NCBI GenBank assembly: GCA_023213395.1
Contig: CM041465.1
Coordinates: 127,355,741 to 127,419,740 of the forward strand
Origin: Cycas panzhihuaensis
Taxonomy: Eukaryota; Cycadophyta
Length of the DNA: 64,000 nt
Direction of reading: 5' to 3'
The notes under the pieces are model-generated. The model did no database searches. It was not told where the DNA came from and worked only from the letters and a program-made list of their open reading frames with translations. Position 1 is the first letter of the stretch. Each line of letters begins with the position of its first letter. The translations under genes and the position numbers were made by a program. Shown piece after piece: positions 44,673-55,760 of this stretch.

Positions 44673-44856
44673 TGTTAAGGTTCAATCAGAAGACAGAAGG
44701 CTGATAAGAGAACTCGATGTGTTTATTGAGAGAATGAGTTTCTTAAATACATGATTGGGTCGGTAACCATTATAACTTGACGTGTAACCAACCCCTAACA
44801 ATATGACACGTCATCATTACATACATTAATTAATGATAAAGCATTACCTCTCAACA
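44673..44856 (-). repeat. 3' LTR of copia element J (184 bases)
   Basis: Minus strand TGTTGAGAGGTAATGC to TTGAACCTTAACA. It contains TATTTAAG as a TATA box and AATAAA about 20 bases further on, so U3, R and U5 are all present in under 200 bases. Flanked by ATTGC. Confidence 0.9.
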
Positions 44857-44870
44857 CCCTCTCTTAATGT

Positions 44871-47800
44871 TTTATCTCTTTCAAGCCTATCTTGTCTCTC
44901 AAAAACTGGAGTTTTTCTTTTCCTAAAGATTTTGTCAATAGATCTGCAGTTTGTTCTGTAGTGGGACAATATTCCAGCTTAATTTCTTTGCCATGAACCT
45001 TCTCTCTTATAAAATGATGATGTACTTCTATGTGCTTAGTTCTGGCATGAAGGACAGGATTTTAGTCAGCTTGATGGCACTTTGATTGTCACAGTATATG
45101 GTTGTTGCTCTGTTTTGAGGTTGATTCAGATCAACCAGAAGCTGTCATAGCCATACTACTTCACAGGTTGCGGTTACTGCTGCTTTGTACTCTACTTCAG
45201 TTGACGAGAGTGCGACAGTGGGTTGCTTTTTGCTACACCACGAAATTGCGACTGATCCTAGAAAGAAACAATATCCACTAGTTGACTTCCTTTGATCTTT
45301 ATCACCTATCCGATATGAATCACAATATCCTATAAGTTCTGTTGATTCCTTTTTTGAGTAGACTAATTTCAATTCTATTGTGCCCCGCAAGTATCTCAGT
45401 ATTCTCCAGGCTGCCTTCCAATGTCTAACTCTAAGCTCTTGCATGTATCTAGAAAGTGATCTGACAGAATATGATATATCAAGTATGGTAGCCATGAGAT
45501 AGATCAGACTTCCAATCAATTGTCTATACAAAGTGACATCGACTGTATGTTCCTTTTCATCAGGTACCAGGTTGCAATTGATCTCCATGGGTGTAGCACA
45601 AGGATTGCAGTCTGCCATTCTAAATTTTTCCAGCAAATCTTTTATGTACTTACTTTGGGAGATGGAAATGTATTCCTTCTGTTGATTTACTTCCAATCCC
45701 AAATAGTAGCTGAGAAAACCAAGGTCTGTCATTTCAAATTTCTTTTCTAATTGTCCCTTTATTTCTACAATTATCTTGTCATCATTTCTTGTCAATATCA
45801 TATCATCCACCTAAATAGCAATTATAGTGATTTGTTCATCTCCTTTCTTTATGTATAGGCTGGAATCTGAACGACAACGTTGGAAACCATTATTGCATAG
45901 ATGTTGATCTAATTTGGTGTACTATGCACGAGGAGCTTGCTTCAGCCCGTACAAGGCCTTTTTTAATTTGCACACTAATTGTTCTTGTCCTTTCCTGACA
46001 TATCCCTCGGGTTGTGCCATGTATACATCTTCTTCAAGATCACCATTTAAGAACGCACTTTTCACATCTAATTGGAAAATTTTCCAATTGTGCAATGCTG
46101 CAAGTGCTATCACAATCCTTACTGTATTCAACTTGGCCACAGGTGAGAAGGTTTCTTCGAAATCAATTCTAGTTGTTTGAGTGTATCCTTTTGCCACCAA
46201 ACGTGCCTTATATTTTTCAACTTTTCCATTTGCACCTTCTTTAATTTTGTATACCCATCTGCAATTAACTACAAATTTGTTTGGAGGAAGTTCTACTAAT
46301 TCCCATGTTCGATTCTTGTTAATCGAATCCATTTTAGCATCCATTGCTCCCTTCCATTGTGATTGACTTTGAGCCTCTAGAAATGATTGGAGCTCAACTC
46401 TGCTAAGCAAGGCTTTTGGTTTTTGACCTCTCGTCCTGTGATCAAATATATTTCCCCCTTTTTCAATGGTCTTAATGAACCATTTAGGCAATTTCTTTTC
46501 ATCTCTTGAGTGTTCTCTTGTTCCTGCAGGTTCCAAATATGATTCTACTTCTTGTGTTATGCTTCCTTCTTCACCTGAGTCTTTGTGAGATGAACACAGC
46601 GTGATTTCTTTAGTGGTGATGTCCAAAATTTCTTCTGTGAGGATTTCTTTACTTGAATTCTCCGTATCTTCTTCAATTATTTTAATTTGAGACTGGGAAT
46701 TCAAGTTTCCTTCATCAAAAACTACATCTCTACTAATATATATTTTGTTTATTTTGGGATCAATACATTTATATGCCTTTGAATTTTTGCTATATCCTAT
46801 CATAATGCATTCAATGCTTTTTGCATCAATTTTTGACATGTTTTTGTTTGGTATGTGCACATATGCTTGGCTACCAAATACCTTGAATGAGCTGACATCA
46901 GGTTTTTTGTCTGTCCATGCTTCTTCTAGTGTGATATTTTCCAATACTTTAGTTGGATTTCTGTTTACAAGATAGCAGGTTGTATTCACAGCTTCTGCCT
47001 AGTATGACTTTGGAACCTGCTTTTCATGCACCATGCTCCGAGCCATTTCCATCAGAGTTCTATTTTTTCTTTCAACAACTCCGTTAGACTATGGAGTATA
47101 GGGAGTGGTGATTTGTCTCCGAATTCCATTCCTTTTGCAGTAGGTCAGAAACTCGTTGGAGATATATTCTCCTCCTCCATCTAATCTAATACACTTTATT
47201 TTGGATTCAGATTCAAGTTCTACTTCTGCCTTAAATTCTTTAAAGATTTCAAAGACCTCTGATTTATTATGTAAAAAATATACCCAAATTTTCTGGTGAG
47301 ATCATCAATGAAGGTTAAGAAGTACCTGCAACCATTTATTGAAATTGGTGTAATTGGTCTGCAAAGATCTGTATGAATTAATTCCAGTTTACTTTGTGAT
47401 CTCCATTTACTTTCTTTGAAGGGCAGTCTATGATTTTTTCCAAATTGACATCCTTTACATACAAAATTTTCTGAAGTAATGTTAGGTAATTCATGCACCA
47501 TGTCATATTTTTACATTTTCTTTAAAGTTTCTATTGGAAGATGTCCATACTTCAAATGCCACACTTTATTATCAAGATTCACAGCAGTACAAGCTTTTGG
47601 ACAGGGTATTACAAGATCTAAAACTAATTTACACAGATCATTACTCCTAATGCCCTTAGCAATGATTTCCCCATTATTTTTCATGTCCAGTATCAGACAG
47701 AGGCCTTTTTCATCAAACACAATCCTTAGCCCCTTTTTGCTGAGTTGTAAGACAGACAAAAGATTCATTTTGAGATCAGGAACCCATAGAACATTTCCAA

Positions 47801-48100
47801 TTTTCTTTACATTACCCTGTATGCAAATAGAGATAGTACCCACTCCCTTAATTTCTAGTGGATATTTATCACCCAATTCTACTAATCTACTGATGTCATA
47901 GGGTTTCAGACTTTCAAACCAATCTTGACAATTTGTCATGTGTCGTGAAGCTCCAGAGTCGATGAACCACGTAGTAGTTTCCTTTAATCTTGCTGACAAG
48001 GCAACTATGAATGCTATCTCTTCTTCATCTTCTTCAGTTTGTTCTTTGTTGTAGTTCCCCATTGGCCTTTTCCTTTTCTAAATGTCTGCTCTTCTCTAGG
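44871..48100 (-). pseudogene. pol of copia element J
   Basis: Protease in an open frame 47511-48062 (WFIDSGASRHMTN), continuing into GAG-pre-integrase (VWHLKYGHLPIETLKKM). Integrase HHCC and the first catalytic Asp are in 47220-47501 (CKGCQFGKNH, HTDLCRPI). The middle of the integrase is frameshifted near 47100-47220. A 355-codon open frame at 45922-46989 carries the integrase C-terminus, the Ser/Glu-rich connection and most of the reverse transcriptase ([24 protein letters not shown]). A stop replaces the Tyr of YVDD near 45812. A 221-codon frame (45145-45810) holds the remaining RT and RNase H (CDSYRIGDKDQRKSTSGY). The last part is frameshifted. Only a handful of lesions, so this is relatively young. 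Confidence 0.92.
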
Positions 48101-48949
48101 GGCATTGATATGGATAATGTCATGTCTGTCCACAATGATAACACACATCAAATGTTCTGCAAGTACTAGCGAAGTGTCCAGATTTGCCACAATTAAAGCA
48201 TATCTTGCAATCACAACTTCAACCACGTCCTCTGTTGTCCAAATATCGTCCACGAGCGAAATTCCTGGAATCTAGGGCTCGTCCTCGTCCATGGATTTGA
48301 CTTTGTCCTCGTGGTCCCAGATTTAATCTAAAAGTAAATGCATCTTCCAGTTCAATTGAGTCTTCATATCGTCTGTTTCTTTATTCCTGTCTAAGCAATA
48401 TTCCAGTCAACTCATCAAGGGTCATTGTATCAATCTGATTATTGTTTGTAATGGTATTGATAATTACGTCAAAGGTCTTTGGTAATTTATTGGCTACCAT
48501 TTGAACAAGTTCTGGTTCGGATAGAATTTCTCCAGCGCTCAACAATCCATTTCTGAAGGAAGTGACTTTATGTATGAATTCAGTCACTGTTTCATTCTCT
48601 CTCATGTGCAACTTATACAATTCTTCCTTCAAAGTGAATATCTGAGCTTTATTTTTCTGACCAAACAATTTTTCGAAACATTTCCAAATGCTTGATGTGG
48701 AGGTCAATTTTTCAACATATCTGGAGTAGAGTCCGTCATCGATAGTTTGAGAATGATAACACCTGCATTATCTCTTTCTAAGCAACTGGGTAGGGTTGCA
48801 CTAGCATCGTCTGGCTTGGTTTCAGTTCTGAGAGCAATATTCCATCCATTTCGGGCTCTAAGCAAGGTTTCAATCTTAATTTTCCAAATATGATAGTTAC
48901 TCTAAGTAAGTTTATCTTGTTCTGAGAGTCCAAACAGAGGAGCAGCCAT
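48101..48949 (-). pseudogene. gag of copia element J
   Basis: Begins MAAPLFGLSEQDKLT at 48947-48949, like the K gag (LSESDKLT). One stop and one frameshift precede a 108-codon open frame at 48381-48707 with the helix-rich capsid part (ETVTEFIHKVTSFRNGLL, MTLDELTGILLRQE). An Arg/Gly-rich stretch and two CCHC knuckles (CFNCGKSGHFASTC and CYHCGQT-HYPYQC) lie at about 48125-48210. A frameshift separates it from pol. In intact relatives gag and pol are one frame. Confidence 0.88.
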
Positions 48950-49448
48950 CATAAATGAAGAGAGAGGCGACAGGACTGGTCTGATCGTACGATTATACAG
49001 ATTTTCGTACAAAACCCTAGGTGTACGGATTAAGGCAAGTTATACCTCACAAGATAGATCTTTCTGTCGTCTATCTAGATCTGAAATTAGTTTTGCAAAA
49101 CTGTTTCCCAAACTGGAGAAATCGACTTCGAACGATTACACGAGTGGCTAAGGTATTGAGTCTTTTTTGCAAAAATCCACCAAAATACTCGACAAAATCA
49201 AACAAGAATGAATGGGATCATTTAATAATAAGTATTCGAAGATTTTTAGTCCAAGTTTACCCGAATTTATGCCTGATTTCAAACGATTTTGAAGTTTCCT
49301 CCTTCAATCTCGTGCAAGCTGGTTATTGGTCAATTTGACCCATGAAACAACTCTGAATGTCCTTGATGTAGAAGAGAAAAGTGACGGCCATCCCTCGATC
49401 TATCTGCTCACCAAATTTCATCTCGATCTGATGACTTTGAAAAATACA
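48950..49448 (-). other. Leader of copia element J
   Basis: No gene; untranslated leader between the truncated 5' LTR and gag. The 105-codon plus-strand frame at 49021-49338 is antisense and has no domain. Confidence 0.7.
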
Positions 49449-49580
49449 TGAGAGGATGAGTTTCTTAAATACATGATTGGGTTGGTGACCGTCATAACTT
49501 GACATGTAACCAACCTCTAACAATATGACACATGTCATCATTACATACATTAATTAATGATAAAACATTACCTCTCAACA
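49449..49580 (-). repeat. 5' LTR of copia element J, truncated
   Basis: Matches 44727-44856 closely but stops at CATCCTCTCA (minus strand). The remaining U5 part and the primer site are missing. The next sequence is the J leader. Confidence 0.88.
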
Positions 49581-49585
49581 ATTGC

Positions 49586-50205
49586 AACTAGACTAGACAT
49601 AGCTTACTCAATTGGTCTAGTCTCCTAATATATGCAAGATCCAAAACTAAGTCACTGAAATGCTGCAAAAAGAATACTCAGATATCTCAAAGGAACAAAT
49701 GACCTAAAACTCATGTATCCAAAAGTTAAGTCGAAACAGGTGACTAGATTTTGTGACTCGGACTAGGCAAGAGACAAAGAAAAGAGAAAATCAACAAGTG
49801 AATATTGTTTTTTCTTAGGATCAGTTGCAATCTCATGGAGCAGAAAACGACAACCAACTATTGCATTATCTTCCATAAAAGCCGAATACAAGTCAGTTGT
49901 CAATGCATCTTGTGAAGTAGTTCGGTTAAGGCAACTCCTGCCAAACCTAGGACAACAACAACAAGAACCAACAGTCCTCTTATGTGACAATCAAAGTGCT
50001 ATCAAGTTGACCAGAAATCTAATTCTGCATGCTCGAACAAAGCTCATAGAAGTGCACCAACATCTTATCAAAGAAAAAGTGTAAAACAAAGAGATTGACC
50101 TGACATATTGTTCAACAAATGAACAAGTTGCAGATAGTTTGACAAAACCCCTCAACAAAGAAAAGTTTCAATTTTTTAGAGATAAATTGGGTTTGATAAA
50201 ACATT
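49586..50205 (+). pseudogene. RNase H domain of copia element L
   Basis: Reads AAKRILRYLKGT, RKSTSEYCFFLGS, ISWSRKRQPTIALSSIKAEY, LLCDNQSAIKL and ADSLTKPLNKEKF, the ordered blocks of copia RNase H, up to a stop before the polypurine tract. There are few stops. The missing start of the domain is at 44632-44672 on the other side of J. Confidence 0.88.
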
Positions 50206-50214
50206 AAGAGAGGG

Positions 50215-50404
50215 TGTTAGAATGTAATGTTTTATCAAGTGTATTAGAAGTCATAATGACTCATTATATGTACAAATGACAAGTGTCCAACGTGTGTCAA
50301 TCATACACATAACGGTTACATTTACCCAACGTATATTTAAGAGAGTTATCTCTCCCTCACTAATACATCATATTCTTCTTTGAAGCAAGATTTCAGCATT
50401 AACA
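50215..50404 (+). repeat. 3' LTR of copia element L (190 bases)
   Basis: TGTTAGAATGTAATG to TTCAGCATTAACA, with TATATTTAAGAG as TATA region and TGAAGCAAGATTTCAGC near the end. Same size and layout as LTR J. Confidence 0.82.
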
Positions 50405-50985
50405 AGGAAAACTTGGGCATTTTTCCTCAAAAAAAAATATGATGCATTTAGTACTTTCAAGGACTTCCGAGCCTATGTAAAAAAAGGAAAAGTGAAAAGA
50501 AGATGAAAATTTTTAGAACTGATAATGGAGGAGAATTCATCTCAAATGATTTCTACAAATATTGCAAAGCTCATAGGATTAAGAGGAAACTAACAATTAC
50601 CTACACCCCACAATCAAGTGGAGTAGCTAAAAGGAAAAACAAAACAATTATAGTGATAGCAAGAAGGATGCTAGAAGGAAAGGGAATGCCAAATATGTTT
50701 TGGGCATAAACTGTTAAGACAACTACTTATCTCATCAACAAAAGCCCAACCATAGTTGTCAATCCAAAAACTCCAGAAGAAGCCCGGACCAATAGACAAC
50801 CGAATGCCAATCACCTAAGGATATTTGGTAGCACTACATTTGTGTGCATTCCAAAAGAAAAAAGGAACAAGATTGATGAGAAGAGTATAAAATACATCTT
50901 TGTAGGATACAATGAAAAATCCAAAGCTTATAGATGCATAGAAATAGAGAATAATAAAATCATCACAAGCATAGATACGAACTTG
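50405..50985 (+). pseudogene. Copia integrase fragment N
   Basis: Starts just after LTR L with KTWAFFLKKKYDAFSTFKDF. It continues in an open frame (50503-50709) with FRTDNGGEFISNDFYKYCKA and TYTPQSSGVAKRKN, then the integrase C-terminal region (TPEEARTNRQPNANHLRIFG, YIFVGYNEKSKAYRC). The second catalytic Asp and the Glu context (NG-AER to SGVAKRK) are partly lost. It ends abruptly where minus-strand gypsy sequence of P begins. Confidence 0.85.
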
Positions 50986-50999
50986 TAAATTTCAGCTTT

Positions 51000-51768
51000 C
51001 ATTCCTTTCAAAAAAAAGTGTCTCGAATCTATTGATGACTTTTGTCAATTCCAATGTGTCCCCCAATCTCAAAACAATCTGCTTCCTCTAAAATTTTTGA
51101 CTTACCGATGGATGCTACTAGAACTAGTATTTTTCCTTTCCTTAGGATCAACTTTATTTATAGATTATAGTTGGTATTGTTCCCCTTTTCGATCTCTAGC
51201 AAAGCTTCTTGAAATTGAAGGTCATTTATATAGCTCTAAACTAGCTCTTCAATACATTCAAGCATGATTACTGTAATGATCTACAAGGTGGGTTGACAAT
51301 CACTAGAACTTTCAACCAAAATTTTGAATAATGCATCTGCAATAACGTTCTCCTTTCCTTTTTTGTAGAGACTAGAAAAATCAAAAGTCTAGAGTTTGCT
51401 CACCCATTTTTGTTGTTCATCGAAGAGTAATGTTTGGCTGAGAAAATATTTCAAACTATCGTGATCAAATTTGATTATGAACTTGTTACCCAAAAGATAT
51501 TGTCACCATTGGTGTATAGCATGCATGATTGTCAACATTTCTTTATTATAAATCAGTTTCAGATGTGCTCGATCATTAAGATTCCTACTTTCGTATGCCA
51601 ATTGTCGGCCTTCTTGTAAGAGAATTGCCCCTATTCTTATCCTAGACGCATTGCATTCAATCATAAATGGTTGGAAAAAATCAAGAGTTGTTAATACGAG
51701 AGTTGTGGTCATTGTTGCTTTTAACTCCTGGAAAGCTTCATCCGCTTTTTGGGTCCACATGAAAGTGT
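51000..51768 (-). pseudogene. RNase H and integrase zinc start of gypsy element P
   Basis: The open frame 51503-51760 reads WTQKADEAFQELKATM, FMIECNASRIRIGAILLQ and YNKEMLTIMHAIHQW, the Ty3-type RNase H. A stop follows, then FIIKFDHDSLKYFL and ENVIADAL to about 51300. Near 51000-51090 GGHIGIDKSHQ matches the integrase zinc (H2C2) lead-in. The frame then ends at the junction with N. Confidence 0.88.
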
Positions 51769-51774
51769 CTTACC

Positions 51775-52174
51775 TGTTAGAAGATAATGTTTAATGCATT
51801 ACGATGTAAGTTGTGTCTTAAGGTCAATAATGTTATAGTTTTATGTTAGGGTTTAAGGGTCATATATTATAGTGTTGTTATGTGAGAAGTTAGAAAGTTA
51901 TTGATCAGTTAGTAGGTGAAGTGTCACTGGGAAGTTAAAGGTCATTTGTCCCACATGTAACTCATCTCACCTTCGTATTCCCATCTATGTTGTATATATA
52001 GATAGGTGAGGTAGAGTAGGGATCAAGTCATCATTGAGACTCATGTTGAGTATGTGGTGCTATAGCATTCTAATATAATCATTCCTGAGTTGAGTTAATA
52101 CAGTTTATGCTCTGTTCATTGATCTTAGAGATTTGTTGTTGATGTTGAATGCTCTCCATGTTGAAAACTTAACA
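51775..52174 (+). repeat. Solo LTR Q (400 bases)
   Basis: TGTTAGAAGATAATGTTTAA to GAAAACTTAACA with near-matching flanks TTACC (51770-51774) and TTTCC (52175-52179). It contains TGTATATATAGATAGG as TATA region. No primer site or polypurine tract adjoins, and the gypsy frame continues on both sides, so this is a solo LTR left by recombination between the two LTRs of a copia-like element. Confidence 0.85.
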
Positions 52175-52189
52175 TTTCCTTGTTAAATC

Positions 52190-52640
52190 AGTTAATGGTG
52201 TGGCTATATGTGTGTTACCTTTAATGAACCTCTATAAGAACCCTACTACTCCCAAGAATCCACAGACCCCTGTTATGTTTTTGGGTGTTGGCCAGTTGAT
52301 GATGGCCTGAATCTTCTTGGAACCAATTTTTACTCCTTTTGGTATAATGATATGATGCAAATACTCTAACTCTATTTGTCCAAGCGTACATTTGTTCTTA
52401 TTGGCGAAGAGCTTCTGGTCTTGTAAGAGTTGTAGAATAGTACGGATATGTTCCAAGTGTTCTTGCCAAGTCCTACTATAAATCAAAATATCATCAAACG
52501 AAACCAAAACAAATTTTTGTAAGGTTTGAGAACCTGGTTCATCGTGCTCTAGAAAGTTGTTGGCACATTTATTAATCCACATGGCATACTTGAAACTCAA
52601 ATAATCCTTCGTGAGTTCGAAAAATTGTTTCGTAAACATC
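52190..52640 (-). pseudogene. RT core of gypsy element P
   Basis: A 135-codon open frame (52232-52639) contains VLVSFDDILIYSRTWQEHLE. The catalytic Tyr of YDD is Phe (FDD), although the two Asp are kept. The thumb-like segment follows (KIQAIINWPTPKNITGVCGF). It is cut from the RNase H by solo LTR Q. Confidence 0.88.
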
Positions 52641-53510
52641 CTCTGCTTTTATTTGGATTTGATAGTATTTGGATCGTAAGTCAATTTTTGAAAAACATTA
52701 AGCCCCATGCAATTCATCTAAATAAATCATCTATTCGAGAAATGGGATATTTGTTTTTAATGGCCAATTTAATCAAGACCCAATAGTCTACACACATTCG
52801 ATAAGATACATCCTTTTTCCAAATAAGTATGACAAGAAATGCAAATGGGCTGGTTCTTGGAATTATGGACCCCTATTGTAGCAGCTCTTGTGTGATTCGC
52901 TCAATTTCTTGTCTAAAATGAAACAGATGACGGTAAGGTCGAATGTTTATTGGAGCTGATTGTGGTGCAAGTTTGATTGCATGCTCATACCCTCAGCTTG
53001 GGGGTAATTCCTAAGGAAGTTCTTCAAATACATGGCTATATTGGTCAATGATGGTCTGGACCTTTGCCAGGACTTCTTCAATGGTCAATTTATAACATGA
53101 GAGCATGAAGGAAGTGGGGTTTTTTTACAATAATTTTTCCATCCATTGAAAGGAAACTAGTTGCGTTGGTGGAATATTTAGAGCCTGCAATTTGTATTTT
53201 TGTCCCTTGTGGTGAAAACACATGAAATGTGCTTTGTAGTTGGTGACTATATTGGCCAGAGCCTGCAACCATTGAATTCCTAAAATGACGTTGAGCCCCT
53301 AATTGGCATGGCAAACATATAGGTTGTAGTTGCATAATCAACTATTCATAAATCCACCTATTGGCATTGTCCTCCATAGGGCATGGTTCTACCATTTGCA
53401 ATGGACACTTAGAAAACATTAAGTGGTTTAATCTAGAGTACCAATTTGTCCACCGTAGGTCTTCCTATGAAATTATGGGTGCTTCTGCTATCTACCAAAA
53501 TTGAAATTTC
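52630..53510 (-). pseudogene. Protease and N-terminal RT of gypsy element P
   Basis: Aspartic protease start ISILVDSRSTHNFIG near 53453-53510, where the usual DSGST is DSRST. Then ILGIQWLQAL in the 83-codon frame at 53090-53341 region. RT begins near 52900 (IRPYRH, CVDYWVLIKLAIKNKYP, KIDLRSKYYQIQI). The gypsy order, protease before RT and RNase H before integrase, is clear. Stops and frameshifts occur about every 60-100 codons. Confidence 0.8.
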
Positions 53511-53791
53511 TACATTTTTTATTAACCCTATAAATCGAAATATTTGCGATGTGCGGACCTCTCTTGTGATGGCTTGGAGAGAAATCTGGGCATTGCCTAT
53601 ATCGGTGTTTAGAAGGTCATCAATCTCTTATTCGTTTATTTTGACCATTGCTTCTTCATTTGGATTTTCCCCTTCTGGTTCTTCTGGTACATTGTCTTTT
53701 TTGTTATTTATCATAAACATCTTCTTTGCAAGACATTTATGATCTTGGTTGTATTTCCTCCACAGTGGAAACAAGTCTCATTCCTGATGTG

Positions 53792-53877
53792 TGTCACGGG
53801 TTGACGTTACACCAAAAGCCCCAAGGTGATTTGGGAAGAGGACTTCCTCGTGATAGTTAGCGTCACGCACTCCAACA
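53792..53877 (-). repeat. 3' LTR of the TRIM element
   Basis: Plus-strand TGTCACGGGTTGACG to GCACTCCAACA, 86 bases. Confidence 0.93.
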
Positions 53878-54028
53878 CTCCCCCGTCACAAGGAGTCGGT
53901 TGTACCTACACAGCATGCATGTCCACCACGACGTTCCTCGGCGGACCCATCAACGTCTTCACGTATGTCCGAGTGTGCTACCGTGGTACACAGGACTAGT
54001 TTTGGACCCTGGTCGCTCTGATACCACT

Positions 54029-54114
54029 TGTCACGGGTTGTCGTTACACCAAAAGCCCAGTGGTGATTTGGGAAGAGGACTTCCTTGTGATAGTTAGCAT
54101 CACGCGCTCCAACA
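54029..54114 (-). repeat. 5' LTR of the TRIM element
   Basis: Plus-strand TGTCACGGGTTGTCG to GCGCTCCAACA, 86 bases, followed by ATGTG. Confidence 0.93.
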
Positions 54115-55083
54115 ATGTGTTCAGCTCAAGATACATGCTCATCTTTTTTCTCAAAGGTTGGGGCCCCCTACTTTTGTTCCTAATTGCATCCAATTTGGTT
54201 GGAATTGCTGACCTAGATGTCTAGGTGGGTCATTTCGTTGGACAAAATTTTGCCTGCTCTCTCTAAATTCTACTTCGATATTTCAGGCATGTTGTATGGC
54301 ATCATTAAGCTAGAATACGTCTAATGTATTAAGGTGATATTTAATATTCCCTTTTAGACTTACAATATATACTTCGACTAGCTATTCTTCATTGCTTTAT
54401 GTCTCTACCAAACTATGAAGGGCTTGGAATTGTTCTGCATATGCTTTAACTAATCTGGTCTATTGCAACCTCGTGAGTTGAGCAAAATAATCAATATTCC
54501 ATGTGTCTTCATATTACTCAATGATGCGTTTCTTCAAAAAATTCTAGTTAAAATGGCTTGTCTCTTCATAGATTCTCTACCACCAATGGTACCATTTTAG
54601 GGCTTTTCCATAAAAGTGAAGGTCTATTACCACAAGTTTTTCTTTATTTGACATGGGGGTTGCTTTGAAATAGATTTCTAATTGTATGATCAACTGCGAA
54701 TATCCTTGGATCTTTTTGGGTCAAATTTTTCTAAAAGGAATTTGGTTCCTTTGATTCTAGGACCGGATCAGTCTTCTTGATCTCCCTCTTCTTCTTCTAG
54801 GTGCTCTTCTCGTTTCTGATATCTAGATGGACCTATATCTTTTTTCCTTCCCATGACTATGTTCATAAGAAGCTGAGTATCCATTTTTATCTGTGCTAAA
54901 TCGTTGGTAATAGTGTCAACACGACAATATACATCTGTTATTGTTTCTAATGGTGATTCACCATTTTGTTGGATAAAAGTTATTTTCCTAATCTCAATTT
55001 CGTTCTTAATGAAGATTTTATATCAGATTTTTCTTGTGGAAACTTCTTCTAACCCAACTTTGAAACAAGGCCCTGATACCACT

Positions 55084-55463
55084 TGTAGCAACTGTAGGAT
55101 TTATGAATAGAAACTCTAGAAATAGATAACAATCCCCAAAAATATATAGATACTCCTGCAATATCTGCTAAAAAAAGGGACCCTCTTCAAGGCAAGGTGC
55201 CCTCCACAATGTTGCCCTAAGGTCGAAAATAATTGCAGTCCAAGACTTCTTTTTAGTGATTCTTAATAAGACCCATAACCACCCTTAAATAGGCGATCAA
55301 AAGATAATAAAGGAAGTCGGCCAGAAAAACCATCTTTAATAGGAATTGGAAGTCAACCAGAAATTCCTCCAAAAACAAATAATTAAATATCTTTATATAA
55401 GTCAGTTTTTCTACTCATAAGGAAGTTGACCAGATAGTCTTTTAATTTAATTAGAATGCTACA
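55084..55463 (-). repeat. 5' LTR of gypsy element P
   Basis: Plus-strand TGTAGCAACTGTAGG to GAATGCTACA, adjoining a primer site complement at 55069-55083. Blocks such as CTCTTCAAGGCAAGGTGCCC resemble those of LTR R (CTCTTTGAGGCAAGTATTGT). No partner copy is present. Confidence 0.72.
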
Positions 55464-55760
55464 TAAAGAAAGACCCACCTTGATGGAAATCTCGCCTACA
55501 ACAAAGGCAAAAGGACTCACAAAAATTCCCTCTACAATCACAGGAAAAGAAGTCCAAATTAAAGATCAACCAAGGGAACAAGACTCTACAAAAGAAGAAG
55601 ATCGAAGCTCCACGAGGGCAATGATCAAGAACCTACTGTGAGCCAACCATAGAAGAAAATTCCCAAGTGGTACTTGTTAGCTCCTCATGATTCAAGAGTA
55701 AATCACCCAACCGTGGAAAGAATAAGGCAAATAAGATCACAAAGTCACTCAAGAAACCTT
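55464..55760 (+). other. Unidentified segment between P and K with a 61-codon open frame
   Basis: The plus strand is open from 55456 to 55641 (charged, Lys/Glu/Thr-rich) and continues with stops to 55760. No domain is recognised. It could be a connection region of a copia pol into which K inserted. Confidence 0.35.

Larger units (their letters stand above)
44673..49580 (-). mobile_element. Ty1/copia element J, best preserved coding in the window
   Basis: The 3' LTR (44673-44856) and a shortened 5' LTR (49449-49580) are flanked by perfect ATTGC duplications (44668-44672 and 49581-49585). It inserted into the RNase H of copia element L: the L frame reads RQLIGSLIYLIA before and ATRLDIAYS after. 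The polypurine tract is 44857-44870 (minus ACATTAAGAGAGGG). The 5' LTR lacks its last 50 or so bases and no primer site follows, so a deletion removed U5 and the primer site. The same lineage includes K, L and M. Confidence 0.92.
44632..50404 (+). mobile_element. Ty1/copia element L, 3' end only, split by J
   Basis: RNase H fragment 44632-44672 joined to 49586-50205, polypurine tract 50201-50214 (ACATTAAGAGAGGG), then 3' LTR 50215-50404. The left end is a fusion to gypsy gag V, so gag to RT are lost. It lies in the integrase frame of fragment N (AGGAAAACTTGG follows the LTR). Confidence 0.82.
53792..54114 (-). mobile_element. Complete 323-base TRIM (SMART-like) LTR element
   Basis: Two 86-base LTRs (53792-53877 and 54029-54114) and a perfect target duplication ATGTG (53787-53791 and 54115-54119). 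The polypurine tract is 53878-53889 (minus GTGACGGGGGAG). A perfect initiator-tRNA primer site (GCTCTGATACCA, 54015-54026) lies two bases from the 5' LTR. The interior is only 151 bases and cannot encode anything. By hand the LTRs differ at 7 of 86 positions. It inserted into the gag knuckle region of gypsy element P. Relatives are at 24546-24626 and 28005-28085. Confidence 0.93.
53515..54900 (-). pseudogene. gag of gypsy element P
   Basis: Right to left: a Lys/Arg/Glu-rich start (about 54780-54880), the retrotransposon gag capsid domain in three frames (GTKFLLEKFDP, FTFMEKP-NGTIGGRESMKRQ, region about 54250-54760), and a CCHC-like knuckle (CFHCGGNTTKII, near 53735-53775). The knuckle is cut next to the TRIM element. 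The frame is heavily broken. Protease follows at 53510. Confidence 0.72.
50986..55463 (-). mobile_element. Ty3/gypsy element P, 3'-truncated
   Basis: Minus-strand gypsy element with a 5' LTR (55084-55463) and a primer site GGCCCTGATACCACT (55069-55083), then gag, protease, RT and RNase H, stopping near 50986 in the integrase zinc region. The integrase core and 3' LTR are lost. It carries a TRIM insertion in gag (53792-54114) and a solo LTR between RT and RNase H (51775-52174). The LTR layout resembles non-autonomous element R, which could have used enzymes of this kind. Confidence 0.85.

Noticed and set aside
47479-47901. A 140-codon plus-strand frame, and similar ones at 45520, 45914, 46745 and 48039
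   Set aside because: All are antisense shadows of the well-kept J polyprotein on the minus strand.
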